Source of the DNA: Kolteria novifilia
GTDB lineage: Bacteria > Planctomycetota > Planctomycetia > Kolteriales > Kolteriaceae
Assembly: GCA_007748055.1 (NCBI GenBank)
Contig: CP036279.1
Location: 6,820,001-6,884,000, forward strand
Reading direction: 5' to 3'
Length of the DNA stretch: 64,000 bases
Below the pieces are notes generated by a model. The model was not told the DNA's origin. It did no database searches and saw nothing but the letters and a program-made list of their open reading frames with translations. A program made the position numbers and the translations under genes. Positions 27,720 through 36,829 of the stretch are shown one piece after another; position 1 is the first letter of the stretch, and every line of letters starts with the position of its first letter.

Positions 27720-29963
27720 ATGATCTTGCGTCGAGCGGGCCTGACCTTGCTCCTTTCTCTTTCCCTGTTGAGCCTTCCCTGTGTCGGCACGCTCCAGGCG
27801 CAAGCCCCCGAAGACGTCAATCGAGCGATCGAACGCGCGGTCGACTTTCTCAAGTCGAAGCAGCGCCACGGCATTGGAAACTGGGAGGAAATGGGGGACT
27901 ACAAAGGCGGGGTCACCAGCCTCGTGGTCCTATCGATGCTACTGGCCGACGTCTCTCCCGATGACGACCGCATTAAGAAGGCGCTCGTCTATCTGCGGCA
28001 AGTCCCCCCCGAGTACACCTACGTCGTGGCCCTGCAAACGATGGTCTTCGCCGAAGCCAAGTCCGACTTCGGCCTGATTCGCCGCAACGCCAAGTGGCTG
28101 ATGGAGACCCGACTCCCCTCCGGCAACTGGAGCTACGGCCGACGAGGGGGCGCCGGGGACAACTCCAACACGCAGTTCGCGCTGCTCGGCCTCAAGGCGG
28201 CCGCCGACGCGGGCGTCAATATCAACGAGGAGTTCTGGAAGAAGTCGCGCCAGCACTGGGTCAACTCGCAATCGAACGTCGGCTCCTGGGGCTATCGCGG
28301 CATCGGCGACGCGACAGGGAGCATGAGCGTCGCGGGCATCTCGAGCCTGATCATCACTAGCCGGCAATTCGCCTCGGTGAAAAAGGGATTCGTCGATGGT
28401 CGCGCCGTCCGTTGTGACGGCGCCCTCATCGATGAAAACTTGCGTCGGGCCATTGACTGGATAGGGCGAAACTTCTCCGTCAGTCGCAATCCCGCCGGCG
28501 GGAACGAGGTCTGGCTCTTCTACTATCTCTACGGGCTCGAACGAGCCGGACGGCTGACCGGGCAACGCTTCTTCGGCAACCACGACTGGTACCGGCTCGG
28601 TGTCCGCTTTCTCCTCACCCAGCAGCGACTCGATGGGTCGTGGTCGACGCCGCGAGCCGCCCAAGGGCCCTACCTCCTTTGCAACACCGCGTTTAGCCTG
28701 CTCTTTCTCACTCGCGGCCGCATCCCGATCTTGGTCAACAAGGCGCAGTGGGGAGCGGGCGACGATTGGAACAACGCCCCCAACGACGTGAATAACCTGA
28801 CGGAGTTCATGTCGAAGACGGTTTGGAAAAAGAGGCTCAACTGGCAGTCGGTCGACCTCAAGGTCGCGGACGTCGCCGCGCTGTTGCAGGCCCCCATCCT
28901 GCAAATGAGCGGGCACGAAGCCCCCCGGCTGCCGGTGGCGCAGCGAACGCTGCTACGCCGATTCGTCGAACAGGGCGGCCTCTTGATGGCCGATTCCAAC
29001 TGTAGTTGTGGTAGCTTCGACCAAGGCTTCCGCACCCTCTGCAAGGATCTCTTCCCCGGGCCGGGGCAGGAACTAAAACGACTCGAGCCCGATCACCCCG
29101 TCTGGACGAGCCTCTTCGACCTTCGCAATCTCGCCGACGATTGGCCCCTCTTCGGGATCGACGTCGGTTGTCGAACGGGCGTCTTCTACAGCCCCAAGGA
29201 CATGTCGTGCCGTTGGGAATTCCCGACCGAGGAGGCATCGCTCCCCGCGTTTCGGCTGGGGGCGAACATCATCGCGTACGCCGTGGGGCCGGAGGACTTG
29301 CTCGACAAGCTCGACGTCCGCAAGGTCTTCGACGATGTCCCCGAGGACGAGATTAAGCGAGGCTACCTCCACATCGCCAAAGTTCGCCACAACGGCGACT
29401 GGAACCCGGCGCCGCGCGCGATCCAAAACCTGATGAGCTCGCTTCAGGAAATCGCCAAGATCGACGTCATTCGCCAGCAGCGCGATATCGAGATTCTCGA
29501 TCCCAACTTCTTCAACTACCCCCTGGTCTACATGCACGGCCGCAACGCCTTCACGCTCTCCAAGAAGGAAAAGGAGACGCTCACCGACTACCTCGAATCG
29601 GGCGGCGTCCTCTTCGCGGACGCCTGCTGCGGGAGCGAGCGATTTGCCGACTCGTTCCGAGAGATGGTCGAGGAACTCTTCCCTGGCCAGAAGCTGAAGC
29701 CGATTCCGGTCGAGCACGAACTCTTCACCCAAGAGATCGGCTACGATCTGTCGAAGGTCAAGTTGAGCAAGGCCCTTGGATCGCGCGAAGTCGCTCCGGT
29801 CCTCGAAGGCCTGGAGATCGATGGTCGCTACGCGATCATTTTCAGCCCCTACGACATCGGCTGCGCGCTCGAGCGTCACCAGGGGAGCGACTGCAAGGGC
29901 TACACGCACGAAGCGGCGCTGAAGCTCGCGTCCAACGTGATTCTCTACGCCCTCAAGCAATAG
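27720..29963 (+). CDS. Exported alpha/alpha-toroid (prenyltransferase-like) plus tandem DUF4159 protein
   Basis: 747 residues. Signal peptide MILRRAGLTLLLSLSLLSLPCVGTLQA, with AGGAG about 10 nt before the ATG. Residues 30-340 form a squalene-cyclase/prenyltransferase-like toroid with repeated helical hairpins (VDFLKSKQRHGIGNWEE, WLMETRLPSGNWSYGRRG, HWVNSQSNVGSWGYRG, FLLTQQRLDGSWSTPRAAQ). Then follow what look like two DUF4159 units, each with a GG(L/V)L(M/F)AD-x-x-C motif: LLMADSNCSCGSFDQGF and VLFADACCGSERFADSF. No catalytic DxDD motif of cyclases is seen. This architecture is common in planctomycetes and its function is unknown; a scaffold or glycan role in the periplasm is a guess. Confidence 0.88.
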   Translation: MILRRAGLTLLLSLSLLSLPCVGTLQAQAPEDVNRAIERAVDFLKSKQRHGIGNWEEMGDYKGGVTSLVVLSMLLADVSPDDDRIKKALVYLRQVPPEYTYVVALQTMVFAEAKSDFGLIRRNAKWLMETRLPSGNWSYGRRGGAGDNSNTQFALLGLKAAADAGVNINEEFWKKSRQHWVNSQSNVGSWGYRGIGDATGSMSVAGISSLIITSRQFASVKKGFVDGRAVRCDGALIDENLRRAIDWIGRNFSVSRNPAGGNEVWLFYYLYGLERAGRLTGQRFFGNHDWYRLGVRFLLTQQRLDGSWSTPRAAQGPYLLCNTAFSLLFLTRGRIPILVNKAQWGAGDDWNNAPNDVNNLTEFMSKTVWKKRLNWQSVDLKVADVAALLQAPILQMSGHEAPRLPVAQRTLLRRFVEQGGLLMADSNCSCGSFDQGFRTLCKDLFPGPGQELKRLEPDHPVWTSLFDLRNLADDWPLFGIDVGCRTGVFYSPKDMSCRWEFPTEEASLPAFRLGANIIAYAVGPEDLLDKLDVRKVFDDVPEDEIKRGYLHIAKVRHNGDWNPAPRAIQNLMSSLQEIAKIDVIRQQRDIEILDPNFFNYPLVYMHGRNAFTLSKKEKETLTDYLESGGVLFADACCGSERFADSFREMVEELFPGQKLKPIPVEHELFTQEIGYDLSKVKLSKALGSREVAPVLEGLEIDGRYAIIFSPYDIGCALERHQGSDCKGYTHEAALKLASNVILYALKQ

Positions 29964-30297
29964 TCGCGGCGTGGAGCCTCGCGCGCCAGGCCGATCGCGG
30001 CACCATCGTCGCCCCCCTCGCGGGGGAACATTCCGGCGCAAGCCGCGGAGACCGGCATTTGGAGACTTCCGCTCCCCGGGAAGCCGTTTCCTCGCCCTTT
30101 TCCTACAACGACGCGAACGGCTCGACGGATTGGCCGCACGAACAACCAGATTGAATGGATGCCTTGAAGCGACGATAGCACCGCGAATCGGTCCGGAAAT
30201 GCTGTGAATTCGAGCAGCCGGAGCAAACTTCGCCCTTTCTCTTAACAGGTTGCCACGTCGCGCGAGCTTGCATGTGGAGATGGGATCTAACGCGTCG
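29964..30297. other. Intergenic region, nothing recognised
   Basis: 334 bp with no supported gene and no family repeat. It includes the leader of the dehydrogenase gene; GTGGAG at 30274 precedes its possible starts. Confidence 0.4.
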
Positions 30298-31353
30298 ATG
30301 GCACACTACAAAATCGCGGTAATCGGTGGGGACGGAACCGGCCCCGAAGTGGTTGCGGAAGGCATCAAGGTCATCAAGGCCGTTGCCGATCTCGAAGGCT
30401 TCACCTTCGAAACTCAAGAACTCGACTGGGGCGGCGACCGCTACCTCAAGACCGGCGAACTCATTCCCGAGGGCGGCGTCGAGTTGCTCAAGCAATTCGA
30501 CGCGACCTATCTCGGCGCCGTCGGCCACCCCGACGTCGCCCCCGGTATCCTCGAAAAGGGGCTCTTGCTCACCCTTCGGTTCGAACTCGACCAATACATC
30601 AACCTGCGTCCGGTGAAACTCTATCCCGGCGTCGAAACCCCGCTCGCCGACAAGAAACCCGAGGACATCGACTTCGTCGTCGTCCGCGAAAACACCGAGG
30701 ATCTCTACGCGGGCGTGGGCGGCAACTTCAAGAAGGGCACCCCCGACGAAGTCGCGACCCAGACCAGCGTCAACACCCGCAAGGGCGTCGATCGCTGCCT
30801 CCGCTACGCCTTCGAACTCTGCCGCAAGCGCAACGACAAGAAACGCTTGACGCTCGTCGCGAAGACCAACGTGCTGACGTACGCCCACGATCTTTGGGAT
30901 CGGGCCTACAAGGAAATGGCGACCGAGTATCCCGACATCGAGGCCGACTACAACCACGTCGACGCCTGTTGCATGTGGATGGTCAAGAATCCCGAGTACT
31001 ACGACACCATCGTCACGACGAACATGTTTGGCGACATCATCACCGACTTGGCCGCGATGATCCAAGGCGGCATGGGCGTCGCCGCCGGCGGTAACATCCG
31101 TCCGGGCGGAGCGAGCATGTTCGAGCCGATGGGTGGTTCGGCCCCCAAATACACCGGCCAAGGCGTGATCAACCCGATCGCCGCCATCGCCGCCGCCTCG
31201 ATGATGCTGGACTTCCTCGGCGAGGAAGCGAGCGCCAAGCGCGTCGAGCAAGCGATCACAAAAGTGACCGGAACGAAAATGCAAAGCATGGCCGCCGGCC
31301 GGATGGGACACTCGACGTCCCAAATCGGCGATCTGGTGTGTGAGGCGCTCTAA
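30298..31353 (+). CDS. Isocitrate/isopropylmalate dehydrogenase family enzyme, probably 3-isopropylmalate dehydrogenase
   Basis: 351 residues from the ATG of MAHYKIAVIGGDGTGPEV; an ATG 18 bp upstream is an alternative. Beta-decarboxylating dehydrogenases oxidise and decarboxylate a 2-hydroxy acid with NAD(P). Conserved blocks: GDGTGPEVV, LLLTLRFELDQYINLRPVKLYPG (substrate Arg residues), VVRENTEDLYAGVGG, the catalytic Lys in VAKTNVLTY, the metal Asp residues in TNMFGDIITDLAA, and GGSAPKYTGQGVINPIA. RENTEDLY is the looser substrate-loop form shared by homoisocitrate and archaeal-type isopropylmalate enzymes, so leucine synthesis is likely but not certain. Nothing nearby belongs to a leucine operon. 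Confidence 0.85.
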   Translation: MAHYKIAVIGGDGTGPEVVAEGIKVIKAVADLEGFTFETQELDWGGDRYLKTGELIPEGGVELLKQFDATYLGAVGHPDVAPGILEKGLLLTLRFELDQYINLRPVKLYPGVETPLADKKPEDIDFVVVRENTEDLYAGVGGNFKKGTPDEVATQTSVNTRKGVDRCLRYAFELCRKRNDKKRLTLVAKTNVLTYAHDLWDRAYKEMATEYPDIEADYNHVDACCMWMVKNPEYYDTIVTTNMFGDIITDLAAMIQGGMGVAAGGNIRPGGASMFEPMGGSAPKYTGQGVINPIAAIAAASMMLDFLGEEASAKRVEQAITKVTGTKMQSMAAGRMGHSTSQIGDLVCEAL

Positions 31354-31552
31354 GCCAGCCAGCTTGGGGCGATGATCGACGGTTTGGACGGTTTTGACGA
31401 CGAGCGAGTGAACCGGAAGGAGTTTGCGCGAAGGCCAGCGGCCTAGTTGAGTCCTTGACTTGCGGGTGAGTGAACCGTTCGCCAACGTGGCGGCGGATGA
31501 CGTAACCTCTTGACGTCGCATGATGTTGTGATGCGTAAGGAGACCGCGGGCC

Positions 31553-32191
31553 ATGATTGTCGAGGCACATCCCTCCTCGAGTCTTCGTCTAAGTGTCCTG
31601 GTCCTCAACAAGCTCTATATGGCCGTGCATATCATCTCGGTCCGTCGTGCTTTCATCCTTCTCGTCAAAGATCTCGCCGAGGTCGTCTCCGTCCAGGACG
31701 GCCAATGGGAGACCTACGACTTCTCCAGTTGGCTCGACGCCGGCGACCAATTCCGAGACGAGCCCGACGCCGAGGCCGATTGGGTCCGGGCCGTCTCCTT
31801 CGACATCCCAGCCCCCCGAATCATCCGCCTCTTGAGCTACGACCGGATTCCCAAACATCCAGTAAAGTTCAATCGGCGCAACATCTTCGCCCGCGACGAG
31901 TATCGCTGCGCCTACTGCCACAAGAACTTCTCGGTAGGCGAACTGACGCTCGATCACGTCGTTCCACGATCGCAGAACGGCAAGACGACGTGGGAGAACG
32001 TCGTCACCTGTTGTGTCCGCTGCAATGTCAAAAAAGGAGGGAGAACGCCCGAACAGGCGGGGATGAAACTCCATCGCAAGGAAATCAAACCGAAGACCAA
32101 TCCCGTGGTCAACAGCAAGCTTTCCCACCGACGCTACCGCTCGTGGAAGCCCTTTCTCGAAACCTCGCCTTGCGTCGTCGACACTCACTGA
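31553..32191 (+). CDS. HNH endonuclease family protein
   Basis: 212 residues, AAGGAG about 10 nt before the ATG. The N-terminal half (LVLNKLYMAVHIISVRRAFILLVKDLAEVVS) is the domain that precedes the nuclease in stand-alone bacterial HNH proteins. The HNH part is complete: CAYCHKNF zinc pair, LTLDHVVPRSQNGKTTWENVVTCC with catalytic His and Asn, and CVRCNVKKGGRTPEQAGM carrying the second zinc pair. Such proteins are widespread and chromosomal; their role (repair or nucleic acid processing) is not established. There is no sign of a partner methyltransferase or a phage context. Confidence 0.9.
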   Translation: MIVEAHPSSSLRLSVLVLNKLYMAVHIISVRRAFILLVKDLAEVVSVQDGQWETYDFSSWLDAGDQFRDEPDAEADWVRAVSFDIPAPRIIRLLSYDRIPKHPVKFNRRNIFARDEYRCAYCHKNFSVGELTLDHVVPRSQNGKTTWENVVTCCVRCNVKKGGRTPEQAGMKLHRKEIKPKTNPVVNSKLSHRRYRSWKPFLETSPCVVDTH

Positions 32192-32248
32192 TGTCGCGAG
32201 TGTTCGCGGCGGCGTCGGTCACCCCGACTCCGTCTTGAGCAAAGCCGG

Positions 32249-32671
32249 CTAACGCCGATCCCAAACGGCTTCCAGAGGATCCGCGTCAGTCCCGCGCCGT
32301 TCGAGCGTGGCCTCGATGAAGGAAGGAAGCTCGCGAATCTTGGTCATGTCAAACCGACTATCGTACCCGACCGAGCGATAGTCAACCTCCTCCACCAACG
32401 ACGAGGAGACGCTGATCGACGCGACGTGGACATCCTTGGTTGCCGGCTCGCGCCGGAGCCCCTTCAGCACCGCGGCGCCGTCGATGTCGGGCAGCTGAAA
32501 GTCGAGAAGAATCATGTCCGGATCGCACTGGCGACTGATTTCGAGCCCCTCCTGGCCGAACTCGGCCGCGTAGACACGAAAACCAGCTTTCCGGAGGATG
32601 TGAGAGGCGAGATCGCGCTTCGCTTCGCAATCGTCGATGACCAACACCGTGGTCTCGCGTTCCTGCGACAT
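32249..32671 (-). CDS. Stand-alone receiver-domain protein, atypical
   Basis: 140 residues, one REC domain. The acidic pair is in VLVIDDCE and the phosphoacceptor Asp in MILLDFQLPD. After beta-4 (HVASISVSSSL) the usual K-P at the end of beta-5 is absent; the position reads GYDSRFDM, so the conserved Lys is replaced. Phosphorylation may thus be slow or uncoupled from a conformational switch. No output domain, so it would act by protein contact. It is convergent with the HNH gene (57-bp gap). Confidence 0.85.
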   Translation of the reverse strand: MSQERETTVLVIDDCEAKRDLASHILRKAGFRVYAAEFGQEGLEISRQCDPDMILLDFQLPDIDGAAVLKGLRREPATKDVHVASISVSSSLVEEVDYRSVGYDSRFDMTKIRELPSFIEATLERRGTDADPLEAVWDRR

Positions 32672-32992
32672 TCGAGAATCCTTTCCCTACTTACTGCACC
32701 GTATGGCCCCGACTCGATCGGTCACCATCCGCACCCATCCGCCGACTTCATGAGGCATCGACGAAAGAGTCTTTCCGACGGATGCACGGGCCACCTCCCC
32801 AAACCCTTACATCGTCCGAACCAGCAACAGAGGAATTACATTAAGCTTTCTTAAGATCTAGAGAACACCGTGTCAACACTACTGAAATACGCACGAGTGC
32901 CTGACAAGATTGTTACGCACGTTCTCCAGGAGTTGTCGAAAGAGAAATGGCCGAAATAGAGCGACTTACGAAGACGCGAGGGTAGAGGAGAG

Positions 32993-33157
32993 TAGGCTTC
33001 GTCTCAAAGGTTGATCGTCGGCCCGAGGCACAGCGCGTTGGTGGAGGACGAGGAGGTCGAAACAGCCGAATCCGTTGGATTCGTCGATGCAGACCGACAA
33101 AGTCCCGCGGCAACGTAGCCAGCCGAAGCCAGAGCCGACTTTTGAGACGGAGCCTAG
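32993..33157. mobile_element. MITE-like element, copy 2
   Basis: Same element as 10791-10956, in the same orientation, with TAGGCTTCGTCTCAAA at the left and GAGACGGAGCCTAG at the right. A handful of substitutions and no indels distinguish it. Unlike the other two copies it does not touch a coding sequence. Confidence 0.88.
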
Positions 33158-33206
33158 TGCACGATCAGACGTCTACCCTCGGGCTGCCGGCGACGTAACT
33201 CGTTCT

Positions 33207-33235
33207 CACTAGCTGACAAGCAGCCACTGGCATCC
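33207..33235 (+). repeat. REP-like hairpin
   Basis: CACTAGCTG, loop ACAAG and CAGCCACTG followed by GCATCC; the stem has two mismatches. Confidence 0.65.
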
Positions 33236-33386
33236 GAACACTAGGTCTTGGCGGGGTACGAGCAACGTATCAACCGATTGGCGCGGCGACTCGATCGCCA
33301 CCCGTTGACAAGGAACGACAAGGTGCCATCGGCATCCAAACGATTGCGCGAGCGAAGAGAAAACGCGATGAACCAACGGAAGCGCG

Positions 33387-34427
33387 TCAGTTGCCGAGCA
33401 ACGACGGGTTTAGTTCGCGGACACGAGCGCGGTTGCGTTCGACATCGCTCTCTCGATCGCCCATCGCTTCGTAGGCTTGCGCGAGATAGAAGTAGGCCTG
33501 AGCGTCGTTCGGTTTCAGTTCCGCGACCCGTTGGTAGTCGGCGATGGCTCGCTCGTACTCATTGAGCACGTAGAAGCAGAAACCGCGGTTGTAGTAGGCG
33601 TCGACGTAGTCGGGCTTCAGCCGAATCGCATTGTTAAAGTCACGAATCGCTGGCGCGTAGCGATCGGTGACATAACGGGCGAGTCCTCGGCAGTAGAAGG
33701 CATTGGGATTCTTGGGGTCGAGCTCGAGAACGCGGTCGAACGTCTCGATCGCCTCCGGGTAGCGGCCTTCCTTATAGTGCTCGAGTCCTTTGACGTACAG
33801 AAGACTGGCCTCGGTGGGGCCCTTCTCTTGCTCGGCGTCAGGCCGCTTCATCTTGGGAGCCGGCGTCGAGACGACGGGCGTCCGCGGCTCCTCGGCCGGA
33901 GGAGTCGTCATTTTCTTGGCGTTGGCGGCAGGCGGCGTCTTTGGCGTGGAAACCGCGACCGCCACGGGCTCAGGCTCGGGATTGGGTTTGGAGCCGGACG
34001 ATGTCGCGGGCTTGTCCTCGGCGACCGCCTCGGGTTTGGAGACAGGCGTCGGCCGAGAGGGCGACAGCTTGGCGACCGTGACGTCGACGCTCTCTTCCAC
34101 GACCTCCTTCTTCATCGGAGGCTGAGCCACTTCCGGCACAAAGAGTTCCGCGACCTCTTCGGGCGAGTTGGCCTCGGCGGGGCCGTCCGGCTCATCCGTG
34201 TTCGTCGCGTTGGATGGCTGATCCTGCTTGGAGCTGACCGCCTGTTCGATGACTTCGAACTCCTCTTCGACGGCGGGAGCCAGCAGAAACGCCCCGAGAA
34301 AACAGAGCGCTAGTCCCGCGAGTAGAACGATCGAATCGGAGCCGCTCATGCGTGAGCGCGCCACGATGATCCAGACGCCGAACAGGAGCACGGCAAGGCC
34401 GATACAGAGAAAGGTGATGTTCATCAT
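33387..34427 (-). CDS. Membrane-anchored TPR protein
   Basis: 346 residues (start at one of two adjacent ATGs, AAGGACC just upstream). Two N-terminal membrane helices (ITFLCIGLAVLLFGVWIIV and IVLLAGLALCFLGAFLLAP) are followed by a long acidic, Pro/Ala/Thr-rich linker to about residue 200. Three to four TPR units come next: LLYVKGLEHYKEGRYPEAIE, AFYCRGLARYVTDRYAPAIR, AYYNRGFCFYVLNEYERAIA and AYFYLAQAYEAMGDRESD. TPRs mediate protein contacts; here the domain would sit at the membrane at the end of a flexible tether. Partner unknown. Confidence 0.85.
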   Translation of the reverse strand: MMNITFLCIGLAVLLFGVWIIVARSRMSGSDSIVLLAGLALCFLGAFLLAPAVEEEFEVIEQAVSSKQDQPSNATNTDEPDGPAEANSPEEVAELFVPEVAQPPMKKEVVEESVDVTVAKLSPSRPTPVSKPEAVAEDKPATSSGSKPNPEPEPVAVAVSTPKTPPAANAKKMTTPPAEEPRTPVVSTPAPKMKRPDAEQEKGPTEASLLYVKGLEHYKEGRYPEAIETFDRVLELDPKNPNAFYCRGLARYVTDRYAPAIRDFNNAIRLKPDYVDAYYNRGFCFYVLNEYERAIADYQRVAELKPNDAQAYFYLAQAYEAMGDRESDVERNRARVRELNPSLLGN

Positions 34428-34607
34428 CAAGGTCCTTCGCCGAGGAGGGAGCACTTGCTTCGGCCGTCGAGTCGCCGTCGACGAGGCCCATGCTGGCTAG
34501 CATACAGCGATAGGATGGGGAATTCACCCCGCAATAGGGGGCTGAATCACGCGGTTACCTGAAAAGAATTGGAACGACCGGAACGGCCCGCTCATCTCCA
34601 CAGCCTG

Positions 34608-35621
34608 TTATTCGACGAGTTCCTCTTCCTCGGCCCCACGCTTGCGGAGATGAATCGCCCCCGCTTCGTCGAGTCGGCGAACCACGTCGACGATCTCTTG
34701 CTGGGCCCGCTCGACCTCGCTGACGCGAACGGCGCCGAGGAACTCCATGTTCTCCTGGACCAACTCGGCCGCTCGCTTGGACATCGCGGCGAAAAACTTC
34801 TCACGCAACTCCTGCGTGGTCCCTTTGAGGGCCAAGGCCAAGGTGTCGTTGTCGATCTCCTTGAGCACTTCCTGCATGCCACGCTGATCGACCAACGCGA
34901 CATCCTCGAAGACGAACATCAAGCGGCGAACTTCCTCGACGAGTTCGGGATCTTCCGCCTCGAGGTTCTCGAGGATCGCCTTCTCCGTCGTCCGATCGGT
35001 GTAGTTGAGGATCTCGGCGACGGTACTAGCGCCCCCAAGTTGCTCGAGATCCTCGCCGATCACCGAGGAGAGGCGTTTTTGCAGGGAGCGTTCGACCTCG
35101 CGAACGACTTCCGGCGAGGTCTGCTCCATGTTGGCGATCCGCCGCGTGACCTCGAGTTGCTTCTCGGGGGAGAGGCTCTTGATCAGGTCGCTCGCTTGGC
35201 GTGGCAGAAGATGGGCCAGGACCAGCGCGATCGTCTGCGGATGCTCGTCGGAGAGAAAGGTCGCCAAGGTCTCCGAGGGGGTCTTTCTCAGGAAGGAGAA
35301 CGGCGTCGCCTCGAGCGAAAGACGGACCTGATCGATGATCGCTTTGGCTTCGTCGGTCGGGAGGGTCTTCTCGAGCAGCTCCTGAGCGTAGTGCAGACCG
35401 CCACGCTCGATGTACTGCCGGGCCATGACGATGGTGTAGAACTCCTCGACGGTCCGATCCCGTTCCTCATTGGAGACGTCATCCAACCGAGCGATCTCGA
35501 ACGTCATGCGTTCGATGGTGTCCTTGTCCAGGTGCGCCATCAGGTTGCAGGCAGTCTCTGTGTCCAGACTGACGATCAAGATGGCCGCCTTTCGCAGCCC
35601 TTCAGAGGAGACCATCGCCAC
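34608..35621 (-). CDS. fliG: Flagellar motor switch protein FliG
   Basis: 337 residues, normal length. FliG couples the C-ring to the stators for torque. The N-terminal domain (LRKAAILIVSLDTETACNLMAHL), the middle domain with the EHPQTIALVLAHL signature, and the C-terminal domain with the charged torque helix (IDNDTLALALKGTTQELREKFFAAMSKRAAELVQENM) are all present. It is an orphan: no other flagellar gene is in the window, and it is flanked by unrelated TPR and regulator genes. Either flagellar genes are dispersed in this genome or this is a second FliG copy. Confidence 0.93.
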   Translation of the reverse strand: MAMVSSEGLRKAAILIVSLDTETACNLMAHLDKDTIERMTFEIARLDDVSNEERDRTVEEFYTIVMARQYIERGGLHYAQELLEKTLPTDEAKAIIDQVRLSLEATPFSFLRKTPSETLATFLSDEHPQTIALVLAHLLPRQASDLIKSLSPEKQLEVTRRIANMEQTSPEVVREVERSLQKRLSSVIGEDLEQLGGASTVAEILNYTDRTTEKAILENLEAEDPELVEEVRRLMFVFEDVALVDQRGMQEVLKEIDNDTLALALKGTTQELREKFFAAMSKRAAELVQENMEFLGAVRVSEVERAQQEIVDVVRRLDEAGAIHLRKRGAEEEELVE

Positions 35622-36070
35622 GTACCTCGGTCACCAGTGTGGCCACCCGCGTTCGTCACCGGCCCTCTCGGCTCGCGAACGAAGCGGATGGCCGCGAAGA
35701 GATTTAGCCGTAACCAACACGACAACAAGGACTTACAAGATGCCACCAGCCACCGGACGATGCGTGCTCGTCGAAAATCTTCCCAGAAAGCGAACGAAGG
35801 CTCCCCAGGGCGGCTAGCTTCTGACACAATAACCGTTTGAGAAAAACTCGCCAAGATTGACCATTCGGCGCCGAGATCGCGTATCAGTCTCCAGCGGGAT
35901 TCTGTTTCATTTGGGGTCAACGCCGACTTGGGCGAAAACGGAAAGCTATATTACTTAGTAGCTTACGCTAGGATACAATTGGTACTTGCATCGATTCCTT
36001 GACCTAGATCAGCAATGGCCAAGGAGTTAGGACTCAAGATGCAGAACGGAATCGCGACGGGGGACGTACG
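35622..36070. other. Divergent intergenic region
   Basis: 449 bp between the fliG start (leftward) and the REC-XRE gene (rightward). The section 35940-36000 is AT-rich (CTATATTACTTAGTAGC) and is the likely promoter area for the regulator. No gene is supported. Confidence 0.45.
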
Positions 36071-36658
36071 GTGAGTCGAGAAGAAATTGTCATCGTTGAC
36101 GACGAGCAAAGCGTCAGAGACACGTTGACGAGTATTTTGGATGGCGAGGGATACTCTTGCCGTACCTTCGAATCGGCGAAAACCGCCCTCAAACACATGG
36201 AAGAAGTCGCGCCAATCGCGGTCTTCCTCGATATCCGCATGCCCGACATGGACGGACTCGAGTTCCTCCATGAGATGCGCAAGTCGCATTCGGCGATCCC
36301 CGTCATCGTCATGACCGGGTACTCCGATCACGAAGTCTTCCGCAGCACGCTGCAGTACAAAATCGCCGACTTCCTCCCCAAACCCTTCGAGGCGCGCGTG
36401 GTTCGCGACGCCCTTGAGCGGGTGCTCGGACGCGATGAGTCCTTCTCGGACCGCTTCCTGGAGACCGTCACGCACCGCCTCCGTGAAGCACGTATTGCCC
36501 TGGGCCTCAAGCAGTCGGAAGTCGCTTCCCGCTGCGGCATGTCGACTTCGCAAGTTAGCCAGATCGAACTCCGACAGTCGTCCCCGTCGGTGACGACGCT
36601 CCTTAAACTCTGCAAGGCGCTCAATCTCACGATCACGGAGCTGGTCAAAGGCTTCTAG
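36071..36658 (+). CDS. Response regulator with XRE-type helix-turn-helix output
   Basis: 195 residues from a GTG start. Residues 1-125 are a complete receiver: acidic pair in VIVDDEQ, phosphoacceptor Asp in VFLDIRMPDMDG, Thr in VIVMTGYSD, Lys in DFLPKPF. Residues 135-190 form a Cro/C1-type HTH (LREARIALGLKQSEVASRCGMSTSQVSQIELRQ, split as helices, then SPSVTTLLKLCKALNLTITELV). REC domains usually drive OmpR, NarL or Fis-type outputs, so an XRE output is uncommon. No histidine kinase is adjacent. It probably controls genes elsewhere or its own promoter. Confidence 0.92.
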   Translation: MSREEIVIVDDEQSVRDTLTSILDGEGYSCRTFESAKTALKHMEEVAPIAVFLDIRMPDMDGLEFLHEMRKSHSAIPVIVMTGYSDHEVFRSTLQYKIADFLPKPFEARVVRDALERVLGRDESFSDRFLETVTHRLREARIALGLKQSEVASRCGMSTSQVSQIELRQSSPSVTTLLKLCKALNLTITELVKGF

Positions 36659-36683
36659 CGGTCGTCACCGGAGTTTCGGGTCA

Positions 36684-36706
36684 CGCTGGCTGCTTGCCAG
36701 CCAGTC
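36684..36706 (-). repeat. REP-like hairpin, inverted orientation
   Basis: GCTGGCTG, loop CTTGC and CAGCCAGT, 25 bp after the stop of the REC-XRE gene. Confidence 0.65.
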
Positions 36707-36759
36707 AGGAGAGGTTGGGACTCGCGCCGCGCGGTTCCAGGCTTCGAACGAAAAACGCC

Positions 36760-36786
36760 AAAAGCCCACCTCCAACGGTGGGCTTT
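36760..36786. terminator. Bidirectional intrinsic terminator
   Basis: AAAGCCCACC pairs with GGTGGGCTTT around a short loop, with As on one side and Ts on the other. It lies between the convergent REC-XRE and DUF1571 genes and can serve both. Confidence 0.85.
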
Positions 36787-36829
36787 GCCATGCGCTCGAC
36801 TCTTTCCAGCTCTACCTCTCGGATGATCC

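Larger units (their letters stand above)
32672..33386. other. Intergenic region holding a MITE copy and a REP-like hairpin
   Basis: 715 bp without a supported gene. The stretch 32835-32930 is clearly AT-richer than its surroundings (TTAAGCTTTCTTAAGATC at 32841) and probably holds the promoter of the leftward receiver gene or an old insertion scar. Confidence 0.5.

Noticed and set aside
32913-33113. Small open frame within the MITE
   Set aside because: The element lacks any transposase-like sequence; similar short frames in the other copies are by-products of its base composition.
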